From Roseomonas xinghualingensis (lineage in GTDB: Bacteria; Pseudomonadota; Alphaproteobacteria; Acetobacterales; Acetobacteraceae), in contig NZ_JAOXLP010000051.1 in assembly GCF_025791835.1 (NCBI RefSeq), forward strand, positions 1 to 18,573: 18,573 bases of DNA, written 5' to 3'. The translations under genes were made by a program, and so were the position numbers. A model generated the notes under the pieces. That model was given only the letters and a program-made list of their open reading frames with translations. It ran no database searches and was not told the origin of the DNA. Of the stretch, positions 7,251-15,197 are shown in pieces (the stretch's first letter is position 1; every line of letters starts with the position of its first letter).

Positions 7251-8434
7251 TCCCCATCACTCAACCCCTCATCGGGCAAGAGGAGGCCAATGCCGCGGCC
7301 GAGGTCATTCGCTCTGGCTGGCTTACCCAGGGCCCGTGCGTTGCCCGCTTTGAGGCAGATTTTACTGCGCTGGTAGGCTCTAAACACGCATGTGCGGTCT
7401 CCAACTGCACAGTTGCCCTGCACTTGGCTCTGCTGGGAGTTGGCGTGAAGCCAGGCGATGAGGTAATTACCGTCAGTCATACCTTCATCGCCTGTGCCAA
7501 CGCCATCAGGCAATGCGGGGCAACCCCCGTTTTCGTGGATATCGACCCGCTCACTTTCACGATGGATCCGGCATTGCTGGAACCAGCAATTACCGAGCGC
7601 ACCGCTGCCATCATGTGCGTCCATCAGATCGGGATGCCCTGCGACATGGCACGGATTCTGGCCGTTGCACGAACCCATGGCATCCCGGTGGTCGAGGACG
7701 CAGCCTGCGCACTCGGCTCTGAAATTCTTCTCAATGGATCTTGGCAACCTGTCGGCATGGCTCATGGCGACGTTGCCTGCTTTTCGCTCCATCCCCGCAA
7801 GGTGATCACCGTCGGAGATGGTGGAGTCCTAACCACAAACAAAAATGCACTGGACGAGAAGTTCCGCTTGCTTCGTCAGCACGGAATGAGCGTACCTGAT
7901 ACAGTCCGCCACAGCAGCCAGCAGATTATCTTTGAGACCTATCCAGTGCAGGGCTTCAACTACCGACTGACTGATGTTCAGGCAGCCATCGGCATCGAAC
8001 AGCTCCGACGCGTTCCTGAAATCATCCGGCGCCGGCGAGAACTGGCAGTAAGCTATGCCAATTTACTAGGGGAACTCGTACCTGAGGTTGAATTTCCCCA
8101 GGAGCCTCACTGGGCACGGACCAACTGGCAGAGCTATTGCGTTCGCCTCCCTGAAGGCATCGAGCAGCGGGCCGTGATGCAATACATGCTCGGCCACGGC
8201 ATCGCGACGCGCCGCGGCATCATGTGCATTCATCGTGAGGCAGCCTATGCAGACCTCCCCCTGCGCTTTCCGTTGCCTGCCTCTGAAGAAGCCCAAACCA
8301 AGAGCATCCTCTTGCCGCTCTTCCCCCAAATGACAGCTGACATGCAGGAGCAAGTCGTCCGTGCACTTCGGGACGCATTGTCAAGCAGCAATGCCATGCT
8401 GACATCAGGAAGTGACATGGAAGTCTGCCAATAG
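7247..8434 (+). CDS. DegT/DnrJ/EryC1 aminotransferase, second copy (perosamine-synthetase-like)
   Basis: 395-residue PLP enzyme, only distantly similar to the first aminotransferase of this operon. It has SGWLTQGPCVARFE, SNCTVALHLALL, VVEDAACALGSE (Asp151) and FSLHPRKVITVGDGG with the PLP Lys185. The HPRK-IT form is typical of 4-aminotransferases such as perosamine synthetase and ArnB-like enzymes, so it may aminate C4 of a 4-keto sugar rather than repeat the first reaction. The start ATG overlaps the epimerase TGA by 4 nt. It is the last gene of the operon; only 22 bases separate its stop from the end of the convergent beta-helix gene. Fold and catalytic residues are certain, regiochemistry is inferred. 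Confidence 0.92.
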   Translation: MIPITQPLIGQEEANAAAEVIRSGWLTQGPCVARFEADFTALVGSKHACAVSNCTVALHLALLGVGVKPGDEVITVSHTFIACANAIRQCGATPVFVDIDPLTFTMDPALLEPAITERTAAIMCVHQIGMPCDMARILAVARTHGIPVVEDAACALGSEILLNGSWQPVGMAHGDVACFSLHPRKVITVGDGGVLTTNKNALDEKFRLLRQHGMSVPDTVRHSSQQIIFETYPVQGFNYRLTDVQAAIGIEQLRRVPEIIRRRRELAVSYANLLGELVPEVEFPQEPHWARTNWQSYCVRLPEGIEQRAVMQYMLGHGIATRRGIMCIHREAAYADLPLRFPLPASEEAQTKSILLPLFPQMTADMQEQVVRALRDALSSSNAMLTSGSDMEVCQ

Positions 8435-8456
8435 AAGCATCTGTAAAGCGGCCTCC

Positions 8457-9383
8457 CTAGCGAGAGAGCGTTCCGTCTCCTCGCAGAGGCCGTACCTGCC
8501 CGCGCAACTCATTGCCACGCAGTACGGCTGGCGTCGCCACGAGATTAGTGACAAAGACCGTTGAGTAACTCCCGGTCAGATTGAACTGATTGCCTTCGAT
8601 GCGTATTTCGGGCGTTGGCCTGTCCACCCCCTCTCCGCCAATGGAGATCGCCGCGGAGCGGTTCTCAGTCTTTGGCCCTTTTTCAAGACGGTTGTTCTGG
8701 ACGATCACAGAGCCACCGTTCGGGATGTCAATAAGGTAGCTTGCAGTCCCGTTCGGTCCATCTGCGATGTCACAATTCACCACCTCCGTCCGCAACGCAC
8801 GGGACTTTATGTGATGTCCCTCTCGTGTCTCACGGAACACCGAACGCTCCACGCGTAGGAGCGCAAGGCGATTAGCATAGATGCCGTGGGCACAGGCCTG
8901 CTCACAACTACCGTTCCGGACGAACTCGCTGTCGCGCACGTTCAACATACCTTGCGGCTGATCTGCCGCCAGAATCCCATTCTGATTGTCGATGAATCGA
9001 ACTCGCTCGACCAGAAGATTTCGCCCTTCAGAGCGAATACCCGCCCCATTTCCATCGGGGACGCGAGCACGGGTTAATGTGAGATTGCGCACGCTAACAT
9101 TGCTACCCGAGATGACGAATATGGCCTTTCCCTGACAGGTCTTATCCGTGAGCACGGTATCGCGTATTGAAACACCCTCAATGGAGATATTGTTCTGTTG
9201 CCAGACTGCACAATCGAAGTATTGTCCTGGATCAATTACGATGCGGTCCCCATCCCGCGCCGCCGCAGCAGCCTGCGAGGGTTGCGTGTACTGCCTACCA
9301 GGCCCGACCTCTAACGTGCGTGCGCCAGCAGGCAAGGCGATGAGGAGCATGGCGGCACCGGCCATTTTTGAAGGGGAGAGCAT
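8457..9383 (-). CDS. Exported right-handed parallel beta-helix protein (motif-complete copy)
   Basis: 308-residue protein with a short signal peptide (MLSPSKMAGAAMLLIALPAG, cleavage near Ala21), so probably periplasmic or outer-surface. Repeating beta-coil strands (VSVRNLTLTRARV, LLVERVRFIDNQNGI, LLRVERSVFRET, EIRIEGNQF) mark a pectate-lyase-like right-handed helix. The conserved centre is present: HGIYANR (His166), GHHIKSRA (189-196) and GTASYLIDIPNGG (about 212-224). These recur in a family common beside exopolysaccharide genes, where a polysaccharide lyase or epimerase role is suspected. ATG 9383 is chosen for TAGGAG 8 bases upstream and for starting just before the signal peptide; the frame is open 16 codons further. 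No PEP-CTERM tail. It is divergent from, and paralogous to, the next gene. Confidence 0.83.
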   Translation of the reverse strand: MLSPSKMAGAAMLLIALPAGARTLEVGPGRQYTQPSQAAAAARDGDRIVIDPGQYFDCAVWQQNNISIEGVSIRDTVLTDKTCQGKAIFVISGSNVSVRNLTLTRARVPDGNGAGIRSEGRNLLVERVRFIDNQNGILAADQPQGMLNVRDSEFVRNGSCEQACAHGIYANRLALLRVERSVFRETREGHHIKSRALRTEVVNCDIADGPNGTASYLIDIPNGGSVIVQNNRLEKGPKTENRSAAISIGGEGVDRPTPEIRIEGNQFNLTGSYSTVFVTNLVATPAVLRGNELRGQVRPLRGDGTLSR

Positions 9384-9400
9384 TGTCGATCTCCTACATA

Positions 9401-9416
9401 CGAAACGCGCATTTCG
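9401..9416. promoter_or_regulatory. Dyad in the divergent beta-helix promoter region
   Basis: CGAAA, six bases, TTTCG. This is the only clear dyad in the short spacer from which both divergent beta-helix genes must be transcribed, so it could be an operator. Arms are only 5 bp and no convincing sigma-70 boxes were found around it. Confidence 0.2.
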
Positions 9417-9466
9417 GTGCGATTTCAGCACGGATACTAAGACCCCCCGGAGCGGACCGACAACTA

Positions 9467-10468
9467 CTGATTAGCCGGCTTACAAGCGCGCTGTGTCGGG
9501 CCGCGGTGGCTATGTCCTGCCTTCTCGTGTCCAGCGCCTTTGCGCGCACACTGACTGTAGGCGATGGCACAGCCTATCCACGCCCCAGCGACGCGGCGCG
9601 CGCTGCTCAGCCAGGCGACCGAATCCAAATTCAGCCTGGCACCTATTACGATTGCGCCGTTTGGTTAGCTGACGGACTGGTCATTGAGGGAAGTGGCCCT
9701 GAAACCGTTCTGACTGACACCATCTGCCAGGGCAAAGCGATCTTCGTTATCGTGGGTCGTGGCATCACGGTGCAAGATCTTGTCCTTTCCCGCGCGCGCG
9801 CGCAGGACGAGAATGGCGCTGGAATTCGTGCCGAGGGGCCCAATCTTCGTGTGCACCGGGTAAAGTTTGAAAACAACCAAAACGGCTTGTTGGCGGCCAA
9901 TCTGCAAGACAGCGAACTGCAGATCAAAGATTGCACTTTTGTCAGCAATGGCGTGTCCAATGCAAGTCATCAGACAGCTTCTCTTCTTGTCGGATCCTCA
10001 GGAAAACTGAGCATACAGGACAGCAAGTTTGAACAAGACCGAGGCCAAACCACGATTCTGTCTCAGGCAACGGTCACAGAGATAGCTGACAGCCAAATTG
10101 CAACCCCGGAAGGTGCCAAGGGTATAGCCATACGTGTTTCAGGGGGCTTGGTGCTTGAACGCAGCATCCTAGAGTTCAGGAGAGAGCCTGACGCCAGCCG
10201 CACCGCCCTTATGATCTTTCCAGGCGATCCCTCACTTCCGTTAATTGTACGCAACACCACCCTGCAAGGCTCAGGCACGCTACTTCTAAACTGGTCCGGT
10301 CGCATCTCTACAATGGAAGAAAATCGCCTGGATGCCTCCAGCATCCTGGAAACCACATCAGGTGCATGGTTCTATCGCGCACGCACCAACATGCGCCAAG
10401 TATACGATGCGGTGCGGGCAGGGGCTCGCGCACTGAAACGCCACACGGGGGAGCGGCTGCCCCAATGA
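9467..10468 (+). CDS. Exported right-handed beta-helix protein, degenerate paralogue
   Basis: About 333 residues, strongly similar to the divergent neighbour over its first half (ARTLTVGDG, YYDCAVW, ICQGKAIFVI, NGAGIRAEG, NNQNGLLAAN). The conserved centre of the family is gone: the HGIY segment reads TASLLVGSSG, GHHIKSRA reads GQTTILSQA, and GTASY is absent. It also has about 40 extra C-terminal basic residues (FYRARTNMRQVYDAVRAGAR). The fold is probably kept but the activity changed or lost. The start is uncertain: the frame opens at TTG 9368, inside the neighbour's 5' end. ATG 9512 leaves too short a signal peptide. CTG 9467, after a GGAGCGGA, would give a good one (ISRLTSALCRAAVAMSCLLV, ending before ARTL). 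I place it at 9467 as a compromise. Confidence 0.72.
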   Translation: MISRLTSALCRAAVAMSCLLVSSAFARTLTVGDGTAYPRPSDAARAAQPGDRIQIQPGTYYDCAVWLADGLVIEGSGPETVLTDTICQGKAIFVIVGRGITVQDLVLSRARAQDENGAGIRAEGPNLRVHRVKFENNQNGLLAANLQDSELQIKDCTFVSNGVSNASHQTASLLVGSSGKLSIQDSKFEQDRGQTTILSQATVTEIADSQIATPEGAKGIAIRVSGGLVLERSILEFRREPDASRTALMIFPGDPSLPLIVRNTTLQGSGTLLLNWSGRISTMEENRLDASSILETTSGAWFYRARTNMRQVYDAVRAGARALKRHTGERLPQ

Positions 10469-10631
10469 TATACTTCTCGCTACAGTGTCCGAAGCAGCAT
10501 TCGGCAGCCCGGCCGCCGGATCATCTCAGTTGCACTTGCCACCGGCAAACTTCCAGGAATTCATACAGGCGGCGTTATGCACTAGCCACACAGCGACAGC
10601 GCACGTCGCCCTTTCCAACGGAGACCATCCG

Positions 10632-11810
10632 ATGAGGATCCTGCATGTCCTTCCGTTTCCTGGAGTTGGAGGCACGGAGATCGCGACACGCCGGATTATC
10701 GATGGGGTAAGAACTTTTGGCGTGGAGAGCCGCGCGCTCCTCCTCCGCCCCACAGATGAGCAGATTGCTTATTTCCACGACGCAGGCGTCCCCTGTACGG
10801 TCCTTAACCCTTCACCTGAGCCCAGCTTCCGGCACGGAGCCACCTTCCTGTCTGAATCTGCACAGCTTGCGAAGACTTGCGCTGACGTGGACCTACTGCA
10901 CTGCGCAGATGCACCGGCTGCTTTCCGCGTTGGCGTTGCCGGGCGAATGGCAGGGATTCCTGTCCTTTCCCATGTCCGCAATCGCCAGGTAAATCTCACT
11001 TGGCGCGACCGCTTTTTTATCAGATCCGCGACCCACTTTGCTTTCGTTTCGAAGGCCTCACGCGAGAATTTCCCGCTGCGTGTCTCCCCAAGTCGCTCCA
11101 GCATTGTCTATGACGGGATGGAGGTAGCGCCAGATGAGGAGATTGCCAGTCGTGATGCCATAGCCACTACAGTACGAACTGAGCTTGGCCTTTCTCCCGA
11201 TACGCTTATCGCTGGCATGTTCGCACGCGTGGCGCCTCAAAAAGACTATGAGAGCCTTATTCAGGCCGCTGCGCTTTTGCGGAATTCTCTACCGAATCTA
11301 CGCTTTGTCATCGTAGGTGCCGTCTCGGGCGTTCCCGAAGTGGCAAGACATTATGAGCATGTACGGCGATTGCTGGCACAAGCCGGTCTTGAGGAGCGCT
11401 TCTTATTCACTGGCTTTCGGTCGGATGTTCATCGTTTGATGCTTGCGGCCGACGTCTGCGTTCTGAGCACCCACTTTGAGGGCCTCCCATTAGTTGTGCT
11501 GGAAGCAATGGCACTGGCACGGCCCTGTGTAGCAACGTCGGTTGACGGCGTACCCGAGACGCTAATTCATGGTAGAACCGGTTTACTCTATCCACATAAA
11601 GACGCCACTGCTTTGGCAGCTTGCCTGCTGCGTGTTTTAGGCGACAAGGCCTATTCCGATCGTATGGGAAGAGAGGCACGCGAGGACGTCCAGCGGCGTT
11701 TCGGATGGAAGCGATTCGCAAACGACATGCACAGCCTTTATGCCAAGCTTGTACGTCCCCCTACCGCTGCAGGGAGGTTGCTTCGTCAGGTGATGGAGCT
11801 TCCTGGCTAG
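10632..11810 (+). CDS. Glycosyltransferase family 4
   Basis: 392-residue GT-B enzyme. The N-terminal acceptor domain starts MRILHVLPFPGVGGTEIATR, a typical GT4 opening. The C-terminal donor domain has GMFARVAPQKDYESLIQA, FTGFRSDVHRLMLAADVCVL and the E-x7-E-like FEGLPLVVLEAMA, followed by GVPETLIHGRTGLL. It should transfer a sugar from a nucleotide donor to a lipid-linked oligosaccharide at the cytoplasmic face of the inner membrane. ATG 10632 is preferred over an open frame reaching back to 10485 because the fold begins exactly here and CGGAGA lies about 8 bases upstream. The preceding 163 bases contain small dyads at 10488-10503 (CCGAA/TTCGG) and 10536-10548 (TTGCC/GGCAA). Linkage and donor cannot be read from sequence. 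Confidence 0.9.
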   Translation: MRILHVLPFPGVGGTEIATRRIIDGVRTFGVESRALLLRPTDEQIAYFHDAGVPCTVLNPSPEPSFRHGATFLSESAQLAKTCADVDLLHCADAPAAFRVGVAGRMAGIPVLSHVRNRQVNLTWRDRFFIRSATHFAFVSKASRENFPLRVSPSRSSIVYDGMEVAPDEEIASRDAIATTVRTELGLSPDTLIAGMFARVAPQKDYESLIQAAALLRNSLPNLRFVIVGAVSGVPEVARHYEHVRRLLAQAGLEERFLFTGFRSDVHRLMLAADVCVLSTHFEGLPLVVLEAMALARPCVATSVDGVPETLIHGRTGLLYPHKDATALAACLLRVLGDKAYSDRMGREAREDVQRRFGWKRFANDMHSLYAKLVRPPTAAGRLLRQVMELPG

Positions 11811-12349
11811 GGTCAGGGTTCCTTACGGCAGCCAGAAGGTGATGGTTGCGGCGAGGCAGTTGGCCGGGGGAGAAGATATGGTCGCAGCAGCCATGGTGCA
11901 TGGCAATGCGGCGCGGCTCTTGAGGCGACCAGGCATATTCTCGATGCGTTAACGCTGACGGCAGAGGTGGAGGGCCCCAGGAAAGCTGTGCCTTCCGGCT
12001 GCGTGTTGACGGCATGCAGGGCTCGATGCCCCGCGGCTCAAAGCTTGGCGGAAGCAGGCGCTGCCATACCTCGGGCGGCGATCAGGTGGCGAGCTGGCAA
12101 CAGCATGGCCACACCTTTGTCTTCGACTCACCTGCCCCTGGGTCGGCAGCAGCAAGGTTATCAAGCCGCAATGGGATCACAGGACGCACGACTGAAGTCG
12201 ATAGACATGATGCTGGGCATGTAAGCCAGGAAACTCGCCACCCGTGCAGAGCATCATAACGGCGCAGGTTGAGGCTCTCTGCCTCTTGATCAAATTTGCA
12301 GCCTTCCTGGAAGCCTTTGCTGCCACCCGCTTGCATTCGCCGCCTCTTG
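11811..12349. other. Gap between convergent genes (about 540 bases), no recognised gene
   Basis: This stretch lies between the ends of the plus-strand GT4 gene and the minus-strand polymerase gene, so no promoter is needed here. Open frames on both strands are short and their products (Arg/Pro/Ser-rich) look like chance or decayed sequence; I could not name a source. A small hairpin at 12271-12285 (GAGGC/GCCTC) could serve termination. The length is unusual for a convergent junction, suggesting a deleted or decayed gene (inference). Confidence 0.45.
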
Positions 12350-13798
12350 CTAGGAAGCAGGGCCGTTTGATGCATCCTTGGCCGAAACACGTCCCCGCCA
12401 GCCTTGATCCGGTTCGGCCGGCTCTAACGAGTAACTCCGGGGCATGCGGTAAGAGCGAGGGACAGAAAGAACTGTATGCGGCGCCTTTGGTATATCACGG
12501 CGCCACGCCGCAACGCTTGCTTCCTGATCGTTGAGTTTCGCACGAAGGAAATAATGATTTGCCGCAACAGACAAGGCAAAAAGAAAATAATGAAACGACT
12601 GAAACGCAACACCCACAAAGGCGCTTCCAGCAAAATAGGTGGTTGCACATACCAATAGCGCACGAGCCAGATCATGGAGCCAAAGGAGATCCTTATTCCC
12701 TTTAGTCCTCCGAGCCAACCGAAACAAACTCAAATAAAAGGTCACCATCAACAGACCAAATATGACAGCACCAACAACGCCGTGCTCTCCCAGCACCTCC
12801 AGATAAATACTATGGAACGCCCTGGCTTCTACCGTGAAATCTGATCCATCTTCCATGGCGACAGTGCGCCGATTAATCCGGTAAACATCGAAACCACCCC
12901 CTAAGGGATGTTGAGCAGCGTAGTCAATGGTCCATTGCCATACCACAACTCGTGTAAACGCTGAACCTTCCTTCTCGGCCTCCGCGATCGTGGACATTCT
13001 ATCCACCCATTGTTCGCCCATGAGTGGGACAAAAATCAGCGATGCTATCCAGAAGCCAGCAGCTAGCAAGAGCTTGCGTTTTGAATGCCACCAAGTATAG
13101 GCCGCCCAGATAAAACAGGACACCAAGCCAGCCCGCGCGAAGGTGGCAAATGCGCCAATAATAGCAATAGCAGGAGCCGACCAATAAGCAGCCTTAAGAA
13201 CTCCCTTGCAAGGCATGATCTGGGAGTGACGCATAAGAAAGATAATCAGCGGTATACAGGCGATCGAATTGATCGCCAATGTGCTGCTCTCCCCCAGCCC
13301 CACATTAATAGGTAGGAGACCAAGTTGCCTATGGTAGCCACTACCCGAAATCAGCGCCTTGATACAAAAGGGAATGGTATTCGAAAATATGGCAAGAATG
13401 ATGGCCAGTATGGCGGCTTCGATCTGAATCCTAGAGCGAAACAGGAATGGCATAAAAGCGGAGAAGATGATGGTCTTGAATGCCCAGTCCCACTTTATCC
13501 AGGCATGCTCCGGAAGCACGGCCCAAGTGGTTGTAGCGGTGATCCAGGCTGCCCAGAGCAAGGATAACACCGTCATAAGGTTCAACGGGGGGGGATTCCG
13601 CCGGTCGCCCAGTATATAGGCCAGTCCGCAAAGACAAGCGGTGATCATGGAGACGGGAAACAAGCCCATGATATAAGGGACGACATCCTGCGGCCTGAAT
13701 AGGTCTATCCAGATATAGGCCAGCCCAAGCACGAAGGGCGCACAGAAGCCCAGAGCAAGGAGGCCAGCCCAAACCGCCAGGATGAATAGCCCCTGCAT
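12350..13798 (-). CDS. O-antigen ligase/polymerase family protein, exosortase-A-associated O-glycosylation-ligase type
   Basis: 482-residue multi-pass inner-membrane protein with about ten hydrophobic helices, starting MQGLFILAVWAGLLALGFCA. Family features are DLFRPQDVVPY after the first helix, FATFARAGLV, a large periplasmic loop with RVVVWQWTIDYAAQHPLGGG, and AFHSIYLEVLGEHGVVG (Wzy_C-like, conserved His and Glu). It resembles the putative O-glycosylation ligase family found with exosortase A (TIGR03097). Likely role: en-bloc transfer or polymerisation of undecaprenyl-linked glycan in the periplasm. The sequence is visibly more AT-rich than its neighbours, common for wzy-type genes. The last 60 or so residues are a polar cytosolic tail. 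ATG 13798 starts 2 bases after the stop of the upstream small gene, implying coupling. A C8 run (coding strand) falls at codons 69-71. Confidence 0.87.
   Translation of the reverse strand: MQGLFILAVWAGLLALGFCAPFVLGLAYIWIDLFRPQDVVPYIMGLFPVSMITACLCGLAYILGDRRNPPPLNLMTVLSLLWAAWITATTTWAVLPEHAWIKWDWAFKTIIFSAFMPFLFRSRIQIEAAILAIILAIFSNTIPFCIKALISGSGYHRQLGLLPINVGLGESSTLAINSIACIPLIIFLMRHSQIMPCKGVLKAAYWSAPAIAIIGAFATFARAGLVSCFIWAAYTWWHSKRKLLLAAGFWIASLIFVPLMGEQWVDRMSTIAEAEKEGSAFTRVVVWQWTIDYAAQHPLGGGFDVYRINRRTVAMEDGSDFTVEARAFHSIYLEVLGEHGVVGAVIFGLLMVTFYLSLFRLARRTKGNKDLLWLHDLARALLVCATTYFAGSAFVGVAFQSFHYFLFALSVAANHYFLRAKLNDQEASVAAWRRDIPKAPHTVLSVPRSYRMPRSYSLEPAEPDQGWRGRVSAKDASNGPAS
13587..13594. repeat. G8 homopolymer inside the polymerase/ligase gene
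   Basis: Eight consecutive G on the plus strand (C8 in the coding sense) encode Pro-Pro-Pro (69-71) of the O-antigen ligase/polymerase. Runs of this length can slip during replication; a one-base change would truncate the protein before most of its helices. Confidence 0.9.
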
Positions 13799-13800
13799 TG

Positions 13801-14025
13801 CTATTTGAGCCTTATCCGGCGCATCGAAGGATCCGCGAGCTGACGGTATCTGATTTTGCGGTCAGGAGTTGCTGAGCCGACTTCAGCGTTGTTCTTGGAA
13901 GTTTCTGTTTCTTCAGCTTTCCTGATGGGTGCAAACCATGGGTTTTTTGAGTCGAGGATGACTGCCCGCAGCGCTACAAGTAGCAAGCCTCCGCATGTCA
14001 GCAGGACAGCAAGGTTATTGATCAT
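13801..14025 (-). CDS. Small single-pass membrane protein coupled to the polymerase
   Basis: 74-residue protein. Residues 4-25 form one hydrophobic helix (MINNLAVLLTCGGLLLVALR), followed by a polar charged tail rich in Lys/Glu then Arg. It is not a family I recognise. Its TAG is followed by two bases and then the polymerase ATG, so translation of the two is probably coupled. The Met at 14025 is chosen because it starts just before the helix; the open frame runs 22 codons further to 14091 with no clear ribosome site for either. The coupling and the clean transmembrane segment argue that it is real and may be an accessory subunit of the ligase/polymerase (inference). Confidence 0.55.
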   Translation of the reverse strand: MINNLAVLLTCGGLLLVALRAVILDSKNPWFAPIRKAEETETSKNNAEVGSATPDRKIRYRQLADPSMRRIRLK

Positions 14026-14210
14026 GATAGCACTGAGGCCTCTCCGGCAGACCTTCAACCGTTGCGGCCAGGCTCCGCGCACGCCGACCAAGCGCCAGGC
14101 GCGACACTTTTAAGGGCTTGGTAAAAGCCAGATCTGCCTCCACCGAGAACCATTCCTACGCCTGCCTGCAGGCACAATGCCAAAGCGATCACACAAGACG
14201 ATGCCAAGCA

Positions 14211-15197
14211 TTATACCGACGATCTTGTCCTAGCAGAAAAACCCGGCAAACTTCTCTTGATAGATCGTCGCCATGTCAGCGGCACCAGATTGGTCAGACG
14301 CTCCTGCGCTACCGGCCAAAATTGCTGCTTCCGCGAATAAGGCCGATGGGTATCTTTGGGCAATCTACCCATTGCGTTTCTGTTTGCTCGGGGCATGGCC
14401 AGGAGAGACTGAGTCTTCCCTTTCATGGCAACTATTGTGAACCGGTCACCAGGCTTGCTCAACTCGGTTGGAAGGTTGCATTCATAGGCTGATGTGAAAC
14501 CAGCGTCGCTGAGAAGATTGTACAATGAGTTGTGTGCGATCCACACGCTATTCGGGTTATCGAGCGAAGCCCATCTACTCTTAAGCCGCTCCTCCATGCT
14601 CGACTGCGGCAGGTGCTCACGGATGAGGCGACCCCAATATTCACGCCCGCGATACTCAAACCGTTGGATATTCTGGACTCCAACATAGGTATCAAATATC
14701 GCGAAACCGTGACACCCAGCGGCAATCTGATGAACAAATGAAAAGACATCAGGAGCATCCAGGTGGTACAAAAGGCCCAGGCACAATACCACGTCGAAGT
14801 GGCCGTGGATCGCGGGATCCAAGTTCCGCACGTCGTCCTGCAGAAGGTCCAGGTTCGATAGCCCCAGCACCTCCTTCACGAACCGCACCTTTTCTAGATT
14901 GGCTCGCCGGCCTTCTATGGCCATCACCTCAGCGCCATGCCGAGCCAGTTCGATAGCATACCCTCCCTCCAGGCATCCAAGGTCAAGTATGCGGAGGTGC
15001 TCAACGGGTTTCTGAGCGAGGTCAGAAACGATTTGAACAATGCGCCTCAGCTTGTCGGCCTCACGATCTGGACCGATCGTATATATATCCTCTGCCAAGT
15101 GGATATTGTGGGCAGTCCATTCGCCCCATAGGCGGACCGTCTCAGCCTTTCGCCGCGCAATCTCAGCCGCATCCATGGTGGCCAGTGCAACGCCCAT
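14211..15197 (-). CDS. Class I SAM-dependent methyltransferase
   Basis: 328-residue methyltransferase. Motif I ILDLGCLEGGYAIELA (about 70-85) binds SAM, EVMAIEGR supplies the acidic residue that holds the ribose (Glu95), and FDVVLCLGLLYHLDAP is motif IV. The remainder (YWGRLIREHL, SVWIAHNSLYNLLSDAGF) is typical of methyltransferases of glycan loci. About 60 extra basic residues at the C-terminus may contact membrane or a partner. It probably methylates a sugar hydroxyl or acid of the repeat unit or its end; methylation of a chain end can stop elongation. ATG 15197 is chosen because GGGGAGGGG (15205-15213) lies 7 bases upstream; the 55 codons of open frame before it are unlike the family. The next gene downstream begins 185 bases on. 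Confidence 0.85.
   Translation of the reverse strand: MGVALATMDAAEIARRKAETVRLWGEWTAHNIHLAEDIYTIGPDREADKLRRIVQIVSDLAQKPVEHLRILDLGCLEGGYAIELARHGAEVMAIEGRRANLEKVRFVKEVLGLSNLDLLQDDVRNLDPAIHGHFDVVLCLGLLYHLDAPDVFSFVHQIAAGCHGFAIFDTYVGVQNIQRFEYRGREYWGRLIREHLPQSSMEERLKSRWASLDNPNSVWIAHNSLYNLLSDAGFTSAYECNLPTELSKPGDRFTIVAMKGKTQSLLAMPRANRNAMGRLPKDTHRPYSRKQQFWPVAQERLTNLVPLTWRRSIKRSLPGFSARTRSSV

Noticed and set aside
8449..8492. CGGCCTC/GAGGCCG inverted repeat at the convergent junction
   Set aside because: The loop is 30 bases and most of it lies in coding sequence; not a credible terminator.
9791..9803. (CG)6 run in the degenerate beta-helix gene
   Set aside because: It encodes an Arg-Ala stretch also found in the paralogue (SRARAQ versus TRARVP) and is too short for a confident slippage claim.
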